Assembly: GCA_045105115.1 (NCBI GenBank)
Contig: JBGCDE010000143.1
Coordinates: 1-42,152 of the forward strand
Reading direction: 5' to 3'
DNA length: 42,152 nucleotides
DNA from: JAUIET01 sp045105115
Lineage (GTDB): Bacteria; Pseudomonadota; Gammaproteobacteria; Pseudomonadales; JAUIET01
Of the stretch, positions 25,405 to 33,314 are shown piece by piece. The position numbers and the translations under genes are program-made. The notes beneath the pieces are model-generated. The model had not been told where the DNA came from. It searched no databases and was given only the letters and a program-made list of their open reading frames with translations. Position 1 is the stretch's first letter. Every line of letters begins with the position of its first letter.

Positions 25405-25992
25405 TTACTCGGCCTCAGCCGCCATTACATTCGTGTAGGTAGATTTAAACGCTTTTCGGGCGCGCGCCAGCATTGATTGAATAGCGATACTACTAGTGCT
25501 GAACTGCAGAGCAATCTCGTCAACCGCAATCCCTTCCACGTACTTCATTTCCAGTACTCGACCATACTCACCCGGCAGCTGGTCAAGCATGGTGTGTATC
25601 AAAGCAATATGTCGCTGACGATTCAGAGTGCCCTCAGGCGTGAGTTGCTCATTCACAGCCAAGGCATCAATATGTTCCATTGCCATCACATTGTCTTCAA
25701 TAAACAGCGTGTCTTTCTGACGGCCGTTTTTCTTGTAATACGCACTCAGTTCGCTGCGTGCCACCTGGTATAGCCAAGCTAGCAAGCTGGACTCGCCGCG
25801 ATAGGTTTCAGCGCGACGCATACCTTGTCGCATCGCTTTAATCACAATATCGTCCACATCGTTTTCTGGTGCGCGGTTCTTGCAAAAACGATGAATTCGA
25901 GGGTGATAGCGGCTGAAAAACTCATCGAACGCAGCCTGCTCACCATTAAGCATACGTTTTACTAACTTTTTATCTTCCGAATGCTCAGACAT
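25405..25992 (-). CDS. FecI-like ECF sigma-70 factor
   Basis: 195 residues from the ATG at 25992; a TTG reading to 26046 adds a leader with no support. Region 2 is about residues 25-85 (FFSRYHPRIHRFCKNR, DDIVIKAMRQG, SLLAWLYQVARSEL). Region 4 lies at about 135-185, containing LPGEYGRVLEMKYVEGIAVDEIA and a helix-turn-helix with SIAIQSMLARARKAFK. It belongs with FecR and an STN-type TonB receptor directly downstream, the standard arrangement for a cell-surface signalling cascade. It should direct RNA polymerase to the receptor promoter and possibly its own. Confidence 0.92.
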   Translation of the reverse strand: MSEHSEDKKLVKRMLNGEQAAFDEFFSRYHPRIHRFCKNRAPENDVDDIVIKAMRQGMRRAETYRGESSLLAWLYQVARSELSAYYKKNGRQKDTLFIEDNVMAMEHIDALAVNEQLTPEGTLNRQRHIALIHTMLDQLPGEYGRVLEMKYVEGIAVDEIALQFSTSSIAIQSMLARARKAFKSTYTNVMAAEAE

Positions 25993-26128
25993 GAGTTGCA
26001 AATTATTGATTAGTTCTGCAGTAGCAGAGGGTTGACCGCACAGCAATCAATCGCGAGTATCATGACTTTGTTGCCGATTTACAACACAATCAAATAACAA
26101 TACCAGGGTTCCTGATGCTCAAGAGTCA

Positions 26129-26944
26129 TTACGCTGTGATGCTTGCCTTCGCGTGTTTGTGGATCACACTAAAGTCTTTCTGAATGAAATGCCCAACCAA
26201 GCTTGGGAACAGTTGATTTAATCGTGCAAATCCCTTCTCTGGCCAACCAACGGCTGCAGAGCGCTTTTCGCTGTTAATAAAAGCTGCTAGCTCGCGCGCA
26301 ACTTGCTTAGGGCAGTCCATATTAACGTTTAACTGTTCATTCATTTGCTCTACATGTGAGCAATTCAAATCGGTTTTTGTCGCTCGCGGAGCGAAATAGC
26401 GTATTTGAAGACCTGAATTTTCATATTCACGGCTAAGTGCCTCAGTGAAACCTCGCAGTGCAAACTTGCTGGCTGAATAACTGCTGAAACCGGGATATCC
26501 AATACTTCCAAAGGTGGAACCGATGTTGACAATATCTGCCGTCTGTTGCGCTAGAAAGTAGGGCAGTAGAATTCGGATCAGTTGGATAGGAGCTACTGCA
26601 TTGGTGTTGAGAATATCTTGCACAGAGTCTGCGCTTTGGTCTTCAAACATCGCGAAGGCGTTCACGCCGGCGTTATTGATCAAGCGCGTAACGGGCTGCT
26701 GATGCTGTTGTACTTTGCGTAAAATGCATTGGCGATCTTCGGCTCTGTTAATGTCTGCTACGCAGTAATTAACATTGCCACCTGATTGTGCGTTTGCCTG
26801 ACGCAGATCGCGTTGCAGGTTCTTTAACCTTGACTCGCATCGACCGATCAGTAAAAGGGATTCGCCGGCGGCGTTTAATTCCGCCGCAATTGCTCGCCCT
26901 ATGCCGCCGGTGGCGCCCGTTAATAGCGTTGTTGAATTGCTCAT
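26129..26944 (-). CDS. SDR-family oxidoreductase, last gene of the hemolysin-family operon
   Basis: 271 residues. Classical SDR landmarks are all present: TGATGGIGRAIA (cofactor binding, residues 9-20), INNAGVN, catalytic Ser143 (IGSTFG) and Tyr156-x3-Lys160 (YSASK). It is likely NADP-dependent judging by the Arg-rich turn (GRCESRLKNL) after the second strand. It would reduce a ketone or oxidise an alcohol on an intermediate of the pathway encoded by the three genes before it. The ATG lies 3 bp after the stop of the TauD-type gene, a spacing that nearly guarantees translational coupling. Confidence 0.88.
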   Translation of the reverse strand: MSNSTTLLTGATGGIGRAIAAELNAAGESLLLIGRCESRLKNLQRDLRQANAQSGGNVNYCVADINRAEDRQCILRKVQQHQQPVTRLINNAGVNAFAMFEDQSADSVQDILNTNAVAPIQLIRILLPYFLAQQTADIVNIGSTFGSIGYPGFSSYSASKFALRGFTEALSREYENSGLQIRYFAPRATKTDLNCSHVEQMNEQLNVNMDCPKQVARELAAFINSEKRSAAVGWPEKGFARLNQLFPSLVGHFIQKDFSVIHKHAKASITA

Positions 26945-26947
26945 ATT

Positions 26948-27781
26948 TTACAACCTCGTTCCCATGCCAATGTTAATAACTCGTTCTTCAGAAGGCCCAA
27001 TAATGGCGCGCCTTCCATGCATTACCCGTTTATTATCAATCAATAAAACGTCGCCATTTGCCCAGGAAATATCGTGAACCAGCGCTTGCGCTAGCTGACT
27101 GATTTCGTCGATCAGCTGCGGTTCTATAAGTGTTCCGTCCGATGCGCAATACGTGGGCTTTTCGTAGTTAAAAGAGGGTCCCATTAGTGCGTTTGCAAAC
27201 GCTTTTACGCCCAGCATATTGTCTGTTCGAACTGCGTTTATAGTGAGGATATAGTCCAGTGAACCATCTTTGCGCAGCACTCCAGTTTGCCCAGGAACCT
27301 GCTTCAGGAAATGATGCAAATCCTGCGCAGTGATAAGCTCGTGATCAACTCGTCCCAATGCGGTTGCTACGTAGCGTTTCCAGATAGCACAATCCAAGGT
27401 TCTGCGTACTGTAATCGGATTGGCAAAGAGAGTGCGTAGTCGAACCGGAAGTTGACTCCATAATTGTTGCCCATCACATACGGTTGTTTGTGAACCACGC
27501 TTGGCAGCACTAACACAATGAAAGGCAATAATGTCTGGTGGTAATGGGGTGTTACCGTTTTCAATATGCAGACCAATGGGGTCGCTTCCCGAGTCGACCA
27601 TTTGTGTTTTGTTGCTTGCAGCACTGCGTGCTGGGTCAAAGGTTACTTTACTCAAGAACTTTCCGAGTAGCTCGTCGAACTGCGGGCGGGTAGAACATTC
27701 CTCACGTAACAACACCCATCCTGAAGAGGTGAGTTGCGCTAGTGTTTTATCGTGTTGATCCAGTCGTAAGACAGAATTCAT
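26948..27781 (-). CDS. TauD/TfdA-type Fe(II)/2-oxoglutarate dioxygenase
   Basis: 277 residues. The metal triad is His72-x-Glu74 (IGLHIENGN) and His255 (RVMHGRR), an HxE...H arrangement as in clavaminate synthase rather than the more common HxD; the 2-oxoglutarate arginine is probably Arg267. The double-stranded beta-helix core is seen in DIIAFHCVSAAKRGSQTTVCDG and ANGDVLLIDNKRVMHGRR. Such enzymes hydroxylate, desaturate or otherwise oxidise small molecules, often fatty acyl or amino acyl ones. The start codon overlaps the ligase stop (ATGA), and the SDR follows by 3 bp. This suggests it acts on the ligase/acyltransferase product. Confidence 0.88.
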   Translation of the reverse strand: MNSVLRLDQHDKTLAQLTSSGWVLLREECSTRPQFDELLGKFLSKVTFDPARSAASNKTQMVDSGSDPIGLHIENGNTPLPPDIIAFHCVSAAKRGSQTTVCDGQQLWSQLPVRLRTLFANPITVRRTLDCAIWKRYVATALGRVDHELITAQDLHHFLKQVPGQTGVLRKDGSLDYILTINAVRTDNMLGVKAFANALMGPSFNYEKPTYCASDGTLIEPQLIDEISQLAQALVHDISWANGDVLLIDNKRVMHGRRAIIGPSEERVINIGMGTRL

Positions 27782-29265
27782 GCGAGTTGTGCTCCTTCAG
27801 TGAGAGACTGTTTGTAGTGCGCAAAGATCGCGTCACGTTTGGGCTTACCATTTGCTGTTAGCAATCCGTTCTCAGATTTAAATGGCGCGTCAGCCAGCAC
27901 CCACTTTTTTATCTGGGCATAGTCGGGCAAACTCTCGTTGCGTTTACGTATTAAGGTTTGCAAATTGATACAGTCATAGTTGAGAGCGCTTACGACTACG
28001 GCCGACAAATGAGATTCAGCTTCTCCAAACACGACTATCTGACTGATTTCGGCTTCGCCGAGTAGGTGTGACTCAACCCATTCAGGCGAAATGTTTCGAC
28101 CGAAACCACTGATCAGGCAGTTCTTTTTACGCCCGCTGATGTACACATAACCATCTTCATCAATGTGCCCGATATCACCGGTGGCTATGTTTTCGGGTGT
28201 TTCAGAATCGTGTAGATAACCTTCCATGATCGGATTACTGACTATCATTTCTTTGTCTTTGGCAAGATGAACCTTGGCATGACCGAGAAGCTGCCCAACG
28301 CTGCCTGTACGATTGTGTGAGGGCGTGTTTATGCACAGTACTGAAGCCGTTTCAGAGAGACCGTAACCTTCAAATACGGGCAGACCGATACAGTTTGCAT
28401 GCGCAATAACGCTCTCTGGTGTTTTACCCCCGCCAACAGCCAGGAAACTGAGAGAGGCGAGACCGTTGTTTTCCGCCTTGCCAGAACCGGCTTTCTCAAG
28501 CCCGCTATTTTCAACAATGGCTTTTAGCATTTGTGGCAAAAGTATCGCGCTATTGATTTGATGTTGTTTGACAGCGGCTGTGAAATGTTGGGCAGAGAAT
28601 TCTGAATTAGATAACAAGCCAAACTCAGAAGGTGAATCCACAATCACAGATGCGCCGTTCCATAACGCCAGGTAAACACCGGCAATATTCTCCAACAACG
28701 TTGCGAAGGGCAACATGCAAAGATGTCTCTCCATCTTCGTATCAATCAATCGATCGCTTAAAGCTTCCACAACGCTTTCTATGGTTGCCTGAGACAAACA
28801 GACACCCTTGGGGCTGCCAGTACTCCCGGATGTATAGGTCACTTTGGCGTACTTCGGATTTTCGTGTGTGCCGCTGCCCGGCAGCCGCCTCAAACTGAGA
28901 CCTTGATTACTGATATGGGCGGTTCTATCTGTCTCAAATTCATAAGATTGTTGATCATCCGCAAGCACTGCATCTATTCCAGAATCAGTGATGAGATGCG
29001 CGACTTGTTGTTCGGTAAAAAACCCGGGAATTGGAATAATGGGTATGCCCAGCTGAACAGCCGCCAGGTCGGTTGCAATCCAGTCAACGCTATTGCTGCA
29101 GTGCAGACCAAGAGCTCTAACCTTGTGTGCGCGCAACCAACATGCTGTGGCGTCAACTTGCTCGCTTAACTCTGCGTAAGAGACACTGTCTTGTGGGCCT
29201 ACAACGGCGATAGCCTGAGGCTGCGCAATGGTATGGTCATGAATATGTTTGAGCAATCTAGACAT
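27778..29265 (-). CDS. AMP-binding acyl-activating enzyme (class I adenylate-forming ligase)
   Basis: 495 residues. Adenylation motifs are intact: YTSGSTGSPKG (144-154, A3), YGLSETASV (301-309, A5), TGDIGHIDEDGYVYISGRKKN (362-382 region, A7/A8) and the catalytic lysine Lys474 in ANGKPKRD (A10). It activates a carboxylate, most likely a fatty or other hydrophobic acid, as acyl-AMP and then transfers it to CoA or another acceptor. Its start overlaps the stop of the hemolysin-family gene by 8 bp and its stop overlaps the TauD-type gene start by 4 bp. The natural reading is that it supplies activated acyl groups to the upstream GNAT-like protein. Confidence 0.9.
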   Translation of the reverse strand: MSRLLKHIHDHTIAQPQAIAVVGPQDSVSYAELSEQVDATACWLRAHKVRALGLHCSNSVDWIATDLAAVQLGIPIIPIPGFFTEQQVAHLITDSGIDAVLADDQQSYEFETDRTAHISNQGLSLRRLPGSGTHENPKYAKVTYTSGSTGSPKGVCLSQATIESVVEALSDRLIDTKMERHLCMLPFATLLENIAGVYLALWNGASVIVDSPSEFGLLSNSEFSAQHFTAAVKQHQINSAILLPQMLKAIVENSGLEKAGSGKAENNGLASLSFLAVGGGKTPESVIAHANCIGLPVFEGYGLSETASVLCINTPSHNRTGSVGQLLGHAKVHLAKDKEMIVSNPIMEGYLHDSETPENIATGDIGHIDEDGYVYISGRKKNCLISGFGRNISPEWVESHLLGEAEISQIVVFGEAESHLSAVVVSALNYDCINLQTLIRKRNESLPDYAQIKKWVLADAPFKSENGLLTANGKPKRDAIFAHYKQSLTEGAQLA

Positions 29266-29842
29266 GCGCTTCTATCTCAAACTTGCTTATGCCTTTGGTA
29301 GCGTGTTTGGCCTGCTCAACGTTTACCAGCATCACTTTTGGATTGTGAGAATAATACGTACCCCAGTCGCTAAGCTGAGCGCCGAGGCGTTCAGGTGTGG
29401 CATCGCCCAGACAGTGTGTTTCTATGCGCAACCTGCGAAGAACAACGCTGACCATAGAGGTACCTGTGAACACGGCCCATTCAATGCCTAAGTCGCTTAA
29501 GTATTCTGAAAGAGCCGCAATGAGTTGACGACTGGCACCGCCACAGCTGCAGGCCAGGTTTCCAACTTCGGCAATATTGCTTCGGGCAACAATTTTCTGA
29601 GCAGCCTCCGACACTGAGGCCTCAACCGGTTGAGTCAGGTAGTGCTCAAGAAAAGCCTCTTCCTTGTTAAGCGGGCCAACGCCGATGGCTGCTTTTATGG
29701 TGACCTCGTCGCTCAAGGAAAACAGTGTGGGAAGGAAGTATTTAAGCGTTGCTGAGTGATGATGCTGAAACACATCACTGATGTATTGTTCTACTCGTCT
29801 GCGTTCAGGTTTTTGAAGCGTGTGTTGCGCCAATGCTGACAT
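29258..29842 (-). CDS. 'Thermostable hemolysin' family protein (GNAT/autoinducer-synthase-like)
   Basis: 194 residues covering the whole of the family named thermostable hemolysin (delta-VPH type). Diagnostic segments: IKAAIGVGPLNKEEAFLEHYL, the QPVEASV segment, EVGNLACSCGGASRQLI at 92-108, EWAVFTGT and a final DWGTYY (159-164). The fold resembles the GNAT/LuxI-type N-acyltransferases; the hemolysin name comes from early Vibrio work and may not be the real function. It has no signal peptide, which argues against a secreted toxin. It is the first gene of a four-gene unit. The ATG at 29842 follows a good GGAGAG site that lies inside a perfect inverted repeat. Confidence 0.85.
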   Translation of the reverse strand: MSALAQHTLQKPERRRVEQYISDVFQHHHSATLKYFLPTLFSLSDEVTIKAAIGVGPLNKEEAFLEHYLTQPVEASVSEAAQKIVARSNIAEVGNLACSCGGASRQLIAALSEYLSDLGIEWAVFTGTSMVSVVLRRLRIETHCLGDATPERLGAQLSDWGTYYSHNPKVMLVNVEQAKHATKGISKFEIEAHV

Positions 29843-29847
29843 GGTGA

Positions 29848-29890
29848 TCTCTCCAGTTGAGTCGGATCTTGTCCTTTGTAACTGGAGAGA
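29848..29890 (-). promoter_or_regulatory. Inverted repeat enclosing the ribosome-binding site of the hemolysin-family operon
   Basis: TCTCTCCAGTT (minus strand, 29890-29880) and AACTGGAGAGA (29858-29848) are perfectly complementary, an 11-bp stem with a 21-nt loop. The 3' arm holds GGAGAG, 6 bp before the ATG at 29842. In RNA this would hide the ribosome-binding site; in DNA it is also a plausible dyad operator. Confidence 0.7.
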
Positions 29891-29998
29891 GCAGGTGAAT
29901 TGCTAATCAGTCGCGAAAAACGAAATAATTTTGCAAGTTGTGTTTATTAGGGACGAAAGGTAGCGATGACCAGTGAGCGAATGTTGCTTTCCTTGTGC

Positions 29999-30445
29999 TT
30001 AGGCTCGCCAAATACGCTTGTTCATTGAACCAAACATTTCCGACAGCTCGACCCTTGTTGGTGTTATGCGGATAGGAAGAAAGTTTGGATCTGCGGCGTT
30101 CTCGGGCCCGAACTGGGTAAGGTCGTAGTCAATAGTGTTCCACGCGTGATCTTTTGTTGCCTGGTCACTGATGAGTTCGGCTTTGCCGCGCACCATTACA
30201 TGCACAAAATCTGGCGGCGCTACTTGATATTGAATATCAACGTATGGATTTACGGCCAATTGCTTCGCTTTCGCTGAGACTGGGCTGGTGGCAATCCAGA
30301 GTGTTTCACCATCCCATGTAGGGTGCACCATGCGAACTCTGGGTTCATTGCCATCCACCGTGGCAACTGCGCACCATATTGCTTTTTTACAGGCTTCATC
30401 TACTTCTGCAAAAAAAGCGCCTTTCTCTTCATTGCTAATAGTCAT
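29999..30445 (-). CDS. Pyridoxamine 5'-phosphate oxidase (PPOX)-family flavoprotein
   Basis: 148 residues from the ATG at 30445, the usual family length; a reading from 30508 adds a basic leader of doubtful use. The split beta-barrel pattern is clear: WCAVATVDGNEPRVRMVHPTWDGETLWIATSP, then AKQLAVNPYVDIQYQ, FVHVMVRGKAELIS, and a C-terminal RITPTRVEL. Such proteins bind FMN or F420 and act as small oxidoreductases or heme/flavin handlers. It lies 156 bp upstream of the hemolysin-family gene on the same strand, but the intervening hairpin and gap suggest separate control. Confidence 0.85.
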   Translation of the reverse strand: MTISNEEKGAFFAEVDEACKKAIWCAVATVDGNEPRVRMVHPTWDGETLWIATSPVSAKAKQLAVNPYVDIQYQVAPPDFVHVMVRGKAELISDQATKDHAWNTIDYDLTQFGPENAADPNFLPIRITPTRVELSEMFGSMNKRIWRA

Positions 30446-30601
30446 GTGTATATCCAATTTCTTTGGCGACTGCCGTCGGATGGTAGTCGTCCAGTGTGTC
30501 GCAAGCATAGCATGACTGCTTTAAATGCGACGCCGTTGAGTGGATATGCAACTCATTCAAAAAATTGAAGAGAGGCAAATGAGCAGTTAAAGCAATTAGC
30601 A

Positions 30602-31774
30602 TTAACGACCTTTGTGCAGCGCTTCCTCAATAATTGTCTGGATCTCCGAAACACTTAATGATCGAATATTTGTAGCTGCTGCGGCATCTAACGCGGCGCG
30701 CTCAGCCATTTCCTTAGCGCAATCTCCTGGTACACCAATATCGGTCAGGTTTTTCGGGATGCTCAGTGCGTCCAGCCGATCGCAAACAGCCGAATAGAAA
30801 CTGCCAAAGTCATCATTATCTAACTGCATTGCAGCAGCCAGTGCCGGCAGCTTATCAATCATCGCCGCCTGGTTGAATCTAAGTGCTGCCGGAAGAACGA
30901 TAGAGTTGGTGAGACCATGATGTGTGTCGTATTGCGCACCTACCATATGACTGATCGCGTGAACAACGCCCAGGCCTTTGAGAAACGCAATTCCGGCAAG
31001 ACAAGAGCCGACCAACATCGCGCCGCGCGCTTCCAGATTGTTACCGTTTGCGACCGCTGCCGGCAACCATTGATGAATTAGACGTAAGCCCTCCAGTGCC
31101 ACACCATCGCACAGTGGGTGAAAGTTGGGCACGCAGTAAGCTTCAATGGCATGAATCATTGCGTCGCAACCGGTCCAGGCGGTTAGATTGGAGGGTAAGC
31201 CAATGGTGATTTCAGGGTCTAGCAGGGTTGTTGAAGGCTTGCAGCGCGGGTGCCATATGCAAAGCTTCATTCCACGTATCGTGTCGGTGATCATGCCTGT
31301 GCTTTCGGTTTCAGCACCTGTACCCGCAGTGGTAGGAATAGTGATTAGAGGAGGGAACGAATGTGCTGCCAGCTCAGGTGTTTCCTGTTCAATGTTGAAA
31401 CGCCATAAGTCCAGCTCGTTATTTGCTGTTAAGCAAATGGCCTTACCGCCATCCATTCCGCTGCCACCACCAATAGCTACGATACCGTGGTGTTGATCAG
31501 TAATGTATTGTGCTCTACCAGCCGCTATTTCGTCATCGCGTGGATTAGGTGAAATGTTTGAGTAGATTGCAGTCTGTAGGCCTGCATCTTTAAGATACTC
31601 TGCAGCTTGAGTCACGAAGTCTAGCTTGGCACTGCCGCTGTCGGTCACAATCAGTGGCCGTTGCATACCGGCTTGCTGACAGTGGTTTGCTATTTCCTTA
31701 AGCCGGCCAGGACCATAGGCGATAGGCACTGGAAACGTCCAATCTTGTGGGCTTAGAAAATCAATTTTGGCCAT
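30602..31774 (-). CDS. Iron-containing alcohol dehydrogenase
   Basis: 390 residues from the ATG at 31774; the open frame runs further to a TTG at 31864, but MAKIDFLSPQDW is the likely start. The NAD-binding GGGSGMDGGKA lies at 102-112, PTTAGTGAETES at 148-158, and iron ligands Asp204 and His208 are in TGCDAMIHAIEAY, with further histidines in VVHAISHMVGAQYDTHHG. This is the Fe-ADH (group III) family, which converts an alcohol and an aldehyde or ketone with NAD(P). The substrate is unknown. It is divergent from an MDR-type reductase with about 130 bp between the starts, so the two may be co-regulated. Confidence 0.92.
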   Translation of the reverse strand: MAKIDFLSPQDWTFPVPIAYGPGRLKEIANHCQQAGMQRPLIVTDSGSAKLDFVTQAAEYLKDAGLQTAIYSNISPNPRDDEIAAGRAQYITDQHHGIVAIGGGSGMDGGKAICLTANNELDLWRFNIEQETPELAAHSFPPLITIPTTAGTGAETESTGMITDTIRGMKLCIWHPRCKPSTTLLDPEITIGLPSNLTAWTGCDAMIHAIEAYCVPNFHPLCDGVALEGLRLIHQWLPAAVANGNNLEARGAMLVGSCLAGIAFLKGLGVVHAISHMVGAQYDTHHGLTNSIVLPAALRFNQAAMIDKLPALAAAMQLDNDDFGSFYSAVCDRLDALSIPKNLTDIGVPGDCAKEMAERAALDAAAATNIRSLSVSEIQTIIEEALHKGR

Positions 31775-31906
31775 TCTTACATTTCTGTATTCAAGTTTAC
31801 AGTTCATCATACAGTGACTGATGAGATTGCAGAATAAGTCATAGCTCTGCATCTGAATTGACAATCAAATATGAAGCGAACACTTAGACGCATAAGGACC
31901 AGAGAG

Positions 31907-33007
31907 ATGACTGAACAAATTCCGGAGACAATGCAAGCAATGGTACTCACCGGCCATGGTGGAATGGATATGCTGGTATTTGAAGAAGAGTGGCCAACCC
32001 CAAAGCTGGGACCGAGCGACGTGCTTATTGAAGTGCGGGCTTGCGGGTTGAATAACACAGACGTAAACACGCGATCGGGTTGGTATTCCAAAACTGTAAC
32101 TGATGGCACCACGGGCGATGGCTTCGATGAGGTAAATGAAGAAGACCCGACTTGGGGAGCCGCACCGCTTAGCTTTCCACGAATACAAGGCGCAGACGTT
32201 TGCGGTGTTGCTGTTGCCTGCGGGGAAAACGCGGATCAGTCTCTATTAGGGAAACGTGTTATCACAGACAACTGGCTTCGTGATTGGAGTGATCCTCTGA
32301 ACTTGCATGGTGTAGGTTACTTCGGATCAGAATGCGACGGTGGTTACGCGCAATACACAGTCATTGATCATCGCAATGTAGGTGCCGTCGATTGTGACCT
32401 GGATGATGAAGAGCTGGCGACGTTTTCTTGTTCTTACACCACTGCGGAAGGAATGCTGTCTCGGGCAAACGTAGTAGAAGGAGATCGCGTATTAATTACT
32501 GGCGCCTCAGGTGGTGTAGGTTCCGCACTGATTCAACTGGCTAAACGTCGTGGTGCAGTGGTGATTGCCATGGCTTCTGAAGCCAAGCACGCTCAGGTGA
32601 GTGAGTTATCGCCCGACGTGATTTTGCCTCGTGCGCCTGAAGCATTGGATGCTGCGCTTAAAGAAGCAACTGGTTATGACACCGTTAACGTCGTTGCAGA
32701 TGTTGTTGGTGGTGATTATTTTCCAACCTTGATCGAGGCAATGGAGCGCGGGGGTAGATACACCTGCTCTGGCGCCATTGCGGGGCCGATGGTGTCTTTG
32801 GACCTTCGTACTTTGTACTTGAACGATCTTCGATTTATTGGTTCCACGATTGTTGAACCACATGTATTCACTGATTTAATTTCGTACATAGAACGCGGTG
32901 AAATCAAGCCAATTTTGGCTAAAAAATATCCACTTCGCGATTTCCATCGGGCGCAGCAAGCGTTTATCGATAAGAAACACGTTGGCAATATCGTGGTTTG
33001 TCCTTAA
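31907..33007 (+). CDS. MDR-superfamily zinc-type alcohol dehydrogenase/quinone oxidoreductase
   Basis: 366 residues from the ATG at 31907 (AAGGA and GAGAG precede it); an in-frame ATG at 31871 gives 378 residues. The GroES-like domain has VRACGLNNTDVNTRSG, and the Rossmann domain has VLITGASGGVGSALIQLAKRRGA. The C-terminal YPLRDFHRAQQAFIDKKHVGNIVV is typical of MDR enzymes. Cys is present in ACGLNNTD, but the zinc pattern is not complete, so it may be a zinc-free reductase of the quinone oxidoreductase branch. It probably reduces an enone or aldehyde using NADPH. Confidence 0.9.
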   Translation: MTEQIPETMQAMVLTGHGGMDMLVFEEEWPTPKLGPSDVLIEVRACGLNNTDVNTRSGWYSKTVTDGTTGDGFDEVNEEDPTWGAAPLSFPRIQGADVCGVAVACGENADQSLLGKRVITDNWLRDWSDPLNLHGVGYFGSECDGGYAQYTVIDHRNVGAVDCDLDDEELATFSCSYTTAEGMLSRANVVEGDRVLITGASGGVGSALIQLAKRRGAVVIAMASEAKHAQVSELSPDVILPRAPEALDAALKEATGYDTVNVVADVVGGDYFPTLIEAMERGGRYTCSGAIAGPMVSLDLRTLYLNDLRFIGSTIVEPHVFTDLISYIERGEIKPILAKKYPLRDFHRAQQAFIDKKHVGNIVVCP

Positions 33008-33314
33008 TACGCTTTAAATATCTTCAACATGACTGATAATTCGCCATATTGAGCGATTAGCCCCCCCTTTGTTCGCTAGTTGAGTAACGCAAAGCTGTCC
33101 AATAATTACTCTAACCTGTACGTGGGAAGCGTCCGATCTTGTCCGTTATTGAGCACTAGGTCACATTGGAAATGAGCACCAATACACAACTGACCTACAC
33201 TTAAGTATATGAATTTCAGTATTATTTTCGAGATTGTCACCGGCCGATACCGGTCTGCGATAAGCGACTTAATGCACACTAGACAAAAACAACAGAAACC
33301 GTCCAAACATTTTC
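33008..33314. other. 307-bp gap before the giant repeat gene
   Basis: No gene seen. A C7 run is at 33061-33067. A possible but weak -10 (TATTAT) lies about 90-95 bp before the ATG at 33315, in an AT-rich part (33200-33235); I cannot confirm a promoter. No terminator hairpin for the preceding reductase gene was found. Confidence 0.5.

Noticed and set aside
33061..33067. C7 tract as a phase-variation switch for the giant gene
   Set aside because: It lies about 250 bp before the ATG and not in the frame or between promoter elements; seven bases is short for slippage control.
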